Source of the DNA: Rhodothermales bacterium
GTDB taxonomy: Bacteria; Bacteroidota; Rhodothermia; Rhodothermales; UBA10348
DNA: 6,980 nt
NCBI GenBank assembly: GCA_013003255.1
Contig: JABDJZ010000240.1
Location: 1 to 6,980, forward strand
Direction of reading: 5' to 3'
Shown: piece after piece, positions 5,863-6,980 of the stretch
Numbering within the stretch: position 1 is the first letter of the stretch
How the letters are laid out: each line of letters opens with the position of its first letter
Translations under genes and position numbers: made by a program
Notes under the pieces: generated by a model
Told to the model about the DNA's origin: nothing
The model's input: the letters and a program-made list of their open reading frames with translations, nothing else
Databases searched by the model: none

Positions 5863-6980
5863 CTACGCCGTCTGAAACGCGGACAGCCGGTTGGGCGCGC
5901 TCGTTCCGAACGAGTCCGCGCGCGATTCTTCCCACTCCGTTTTCCACGACAGCGGCACCTTTCCTCCGTTCAACAGGGCCTCGGGCTCAGGAAACGCATA
6001 CAGGTCCGAGTAGGAGCGGACGGTAGTGTCATCCACGCGACGAAACACGTGATCCGGAGTAATGGCCCCTGGCGCCGTGCCCATCGCATTCAGGATTTCG
6101 AAGAAGCTCTCGAGGGTGGACTCGTGGTACCGCGCCACGCGGGCCGACTTGTCCGCCGGATCCAGGCCGTAGTACAGTGCCGGGTTCTGCGTCGCGACGC
6201 CGGTGGGGCAGGAATCATTGTTGCAGCGAAGCGCCTGGATGCATCCCAGGGCCATCATCATGGCGCGCGCTGACGTACAGCCATCCGCACCGAGTGCCAT
6301 GGCGCGGATGAGGTGGAACCCGGTGATGACCTTGCCGCTTGCGATGATCTTGATGTCGTCCCGGAGGCCGGTCGCGGTGAGCGCTCCGTGCATGAACGCC
6401 CAGCCGTCTCGTGCAGGCATGCCGATGGAATTGCTGAACTCCAGGGGTGCGGCGCCGGTGCCGCCTTCTCCACCATCGACGGAAATGAAATCCGGCTTGA
6501 GGTCGGTCTCCATCATCGCCCTGCAGAGGCTGAAGACCTCGTCGGATCTGCCGAGGCAGAGCTTGATTCCCACGGGCTTGCCGCCCGCCAATTCCCTCAC
6601 ACGCGAGATGAATTCCAGCATCTCGATGGGCGTCGAAAAACTGGTGTGTCGGGGCGGCGAAAGCACGGTCTGGCCCACGGGAACGCTCCTGATCTTAGCG
6701 ATCTCCGGGGTCACCTTGCGGCCGGGGAGGATGCCTCCGTGTCCCGGCTTGGCTCCCTGACTGAGCTTGATTTCGATCATGCGAACCGACTCCCGGGACG
6801 CATTCTCACGGAAAAGGCCCGGGTCAAAGGAGCCGTCGGCGGCGCGGCAGCCAAAGTATCCGGTCCCGATCTGCCAGATGAGGTCCCCGCCCTGCAGGTG
6901 GTAGGGCGAGATGCCGCCTTCGCCCGTGTTGTGGGCGAAACCGCCGAGCTTGGCGCCCCTGTTGAGCGCGGTGACCGCCG
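5863..6980 (-). CDS. FMN-binding glutamate synthase family protein, short form (5'-partial)
   Basis: These are the last 371 residues of a protein related to the synthase domain of glutamate synthase (GltB), which uses FMN and an iron-sulfur cluster to turn 2-oxoglutarate and ammonia into glutamate. The frame is open to the window edge, so the ATG at 6778-6780 is internal. Counting from the first complete codon, visible motifs are GGFAHNTGEGGISPYHLQGG near the start, KLSQGAKPGHGGILPG (about 71-86), the FMN/phosphate loop VDGGEGGTGAAP (167-178), a second glycine-rich segment IIASGKVITG followed by ALGADG, and the cluster motif C-x5-C-x4-C (Cys 246, 252, 257) in CIQALRCNNDSCPTGVATQ. The protein ends about 115 residues after the cluster, so it has no GXGXG domain. 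This matches the stand-alone short family (for example Bacillus YerD, roughly 500 residues). Whether such proteins make glutamate in vivo is uncertain. No glutaminase or NADPH-dependent partner gene is in the window. Confidence 0.92.
   Translation of the reverse strand, partial: AVTALNRGAKLGGFAHNTGEGGISPYHLQGGDLIWQIGTGYFGCRAADGSFDPGLFRENASRESVRMIEIKLSQGAKPGHGGILPGRKVTPEIAKIRSVPVGQTVLSPPRHTSFSTPIEMLEFISRVRELAGGKPVGIKLCLGRSDEVFSLCRAMMETDLKPDFISVDGGEGGTGAAPLEFSNSIGMPARDGWAFMHGALTATGLRDDIKIIASGKVITGFHLIRAMALGADGCTSARAMMMALGCIQALRCNNDSCPTGVATQNPALYYGLDPADKSARVARYHESTLESFFEILNAMGTAPGAITPDHVFRRVDDTTVRSYSDLYAFPEPEALLNGGKVPLSWKTEWEESRADSFGTSAPNRLSAFQTA

Noticed and set aside
5747..5947. N-terminal extension of the DUF5916 gene to the ATG at 5947
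   Set aside because: It would place 67 Arg/Pro-rich residues before a perfect signal peptide and overlap the upstream gene by 85 bases. The start at 5746 is far better.
6203..6760. Open frame of 185 codons on the plus strand
   Set aside because: It is antisense to the conserved FMN and iron-sulfur regions of the glutamate-synthase-like gene, with no recognisable product.

Overview
The window comes from a GC-rich, Gram-negative-type bacterium. A signal-peptide-bearing outer-membrane DUF5916 protein and a large multidomain secreted protease suggest a double-membrane environmental heterotroph. DUF5916 proteins are common in Bacteroidota/Rhodothermota, Gemmatimonadota, Acidobacteriota and some Gammaproteobacteria, and I cannot place the organism more precisely. 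No tRNA, rRNA, CRISPR array, insertion sequence, attachment site or phage gene is visible.

The layout is three genes. Bases 2-2935 (+) hold the C-terminal 977 residues of a subtilisin-like (S8) serine protease whose 5' end lies outside the window. The catalytic serine motif is present. It is followed by a beta-rich module resembling the region found in PilX/type IV pilus-associated proteins (DUF7305-like), then four tandem Calx-beta domains, a Ser/Thr/Gly linker made of short repeats, and a C-terminal beta-sandwich-like domain. Bases 2936-3085 are a short convergent intergenic region with a strong 15-bp hairpin that probably ends the protease transcript. Bases 3086-5746 (-) encode an 886-residue secreted protein with an N-terminal CBM9-like domain and a C-terminal DUF5916 region, probably an outer-membrane beta-barrel. 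After a 116-base gap, bases 5863-6980 (-) carry the C-terminal 371 residues of a short FMN-binding glutamate-synthase-family protein. It has an intact [3Fe-4S] cysteine motif but lacks the GXGXG domain of full-length GltB.

The two minus-strand genes are co-oriented, but the gap and their unrelated functions make a functional operon doubtful. The protease and the DUF5916 protein are both envelope/extracellular proteins that converge on a shared intergenic region. No evidence links them functionally, and none links either to the cytosolic glutamate-synthase-like enzyme. The region looks mostly ordinary. Its most unusual element is the composite architecture of the protease.
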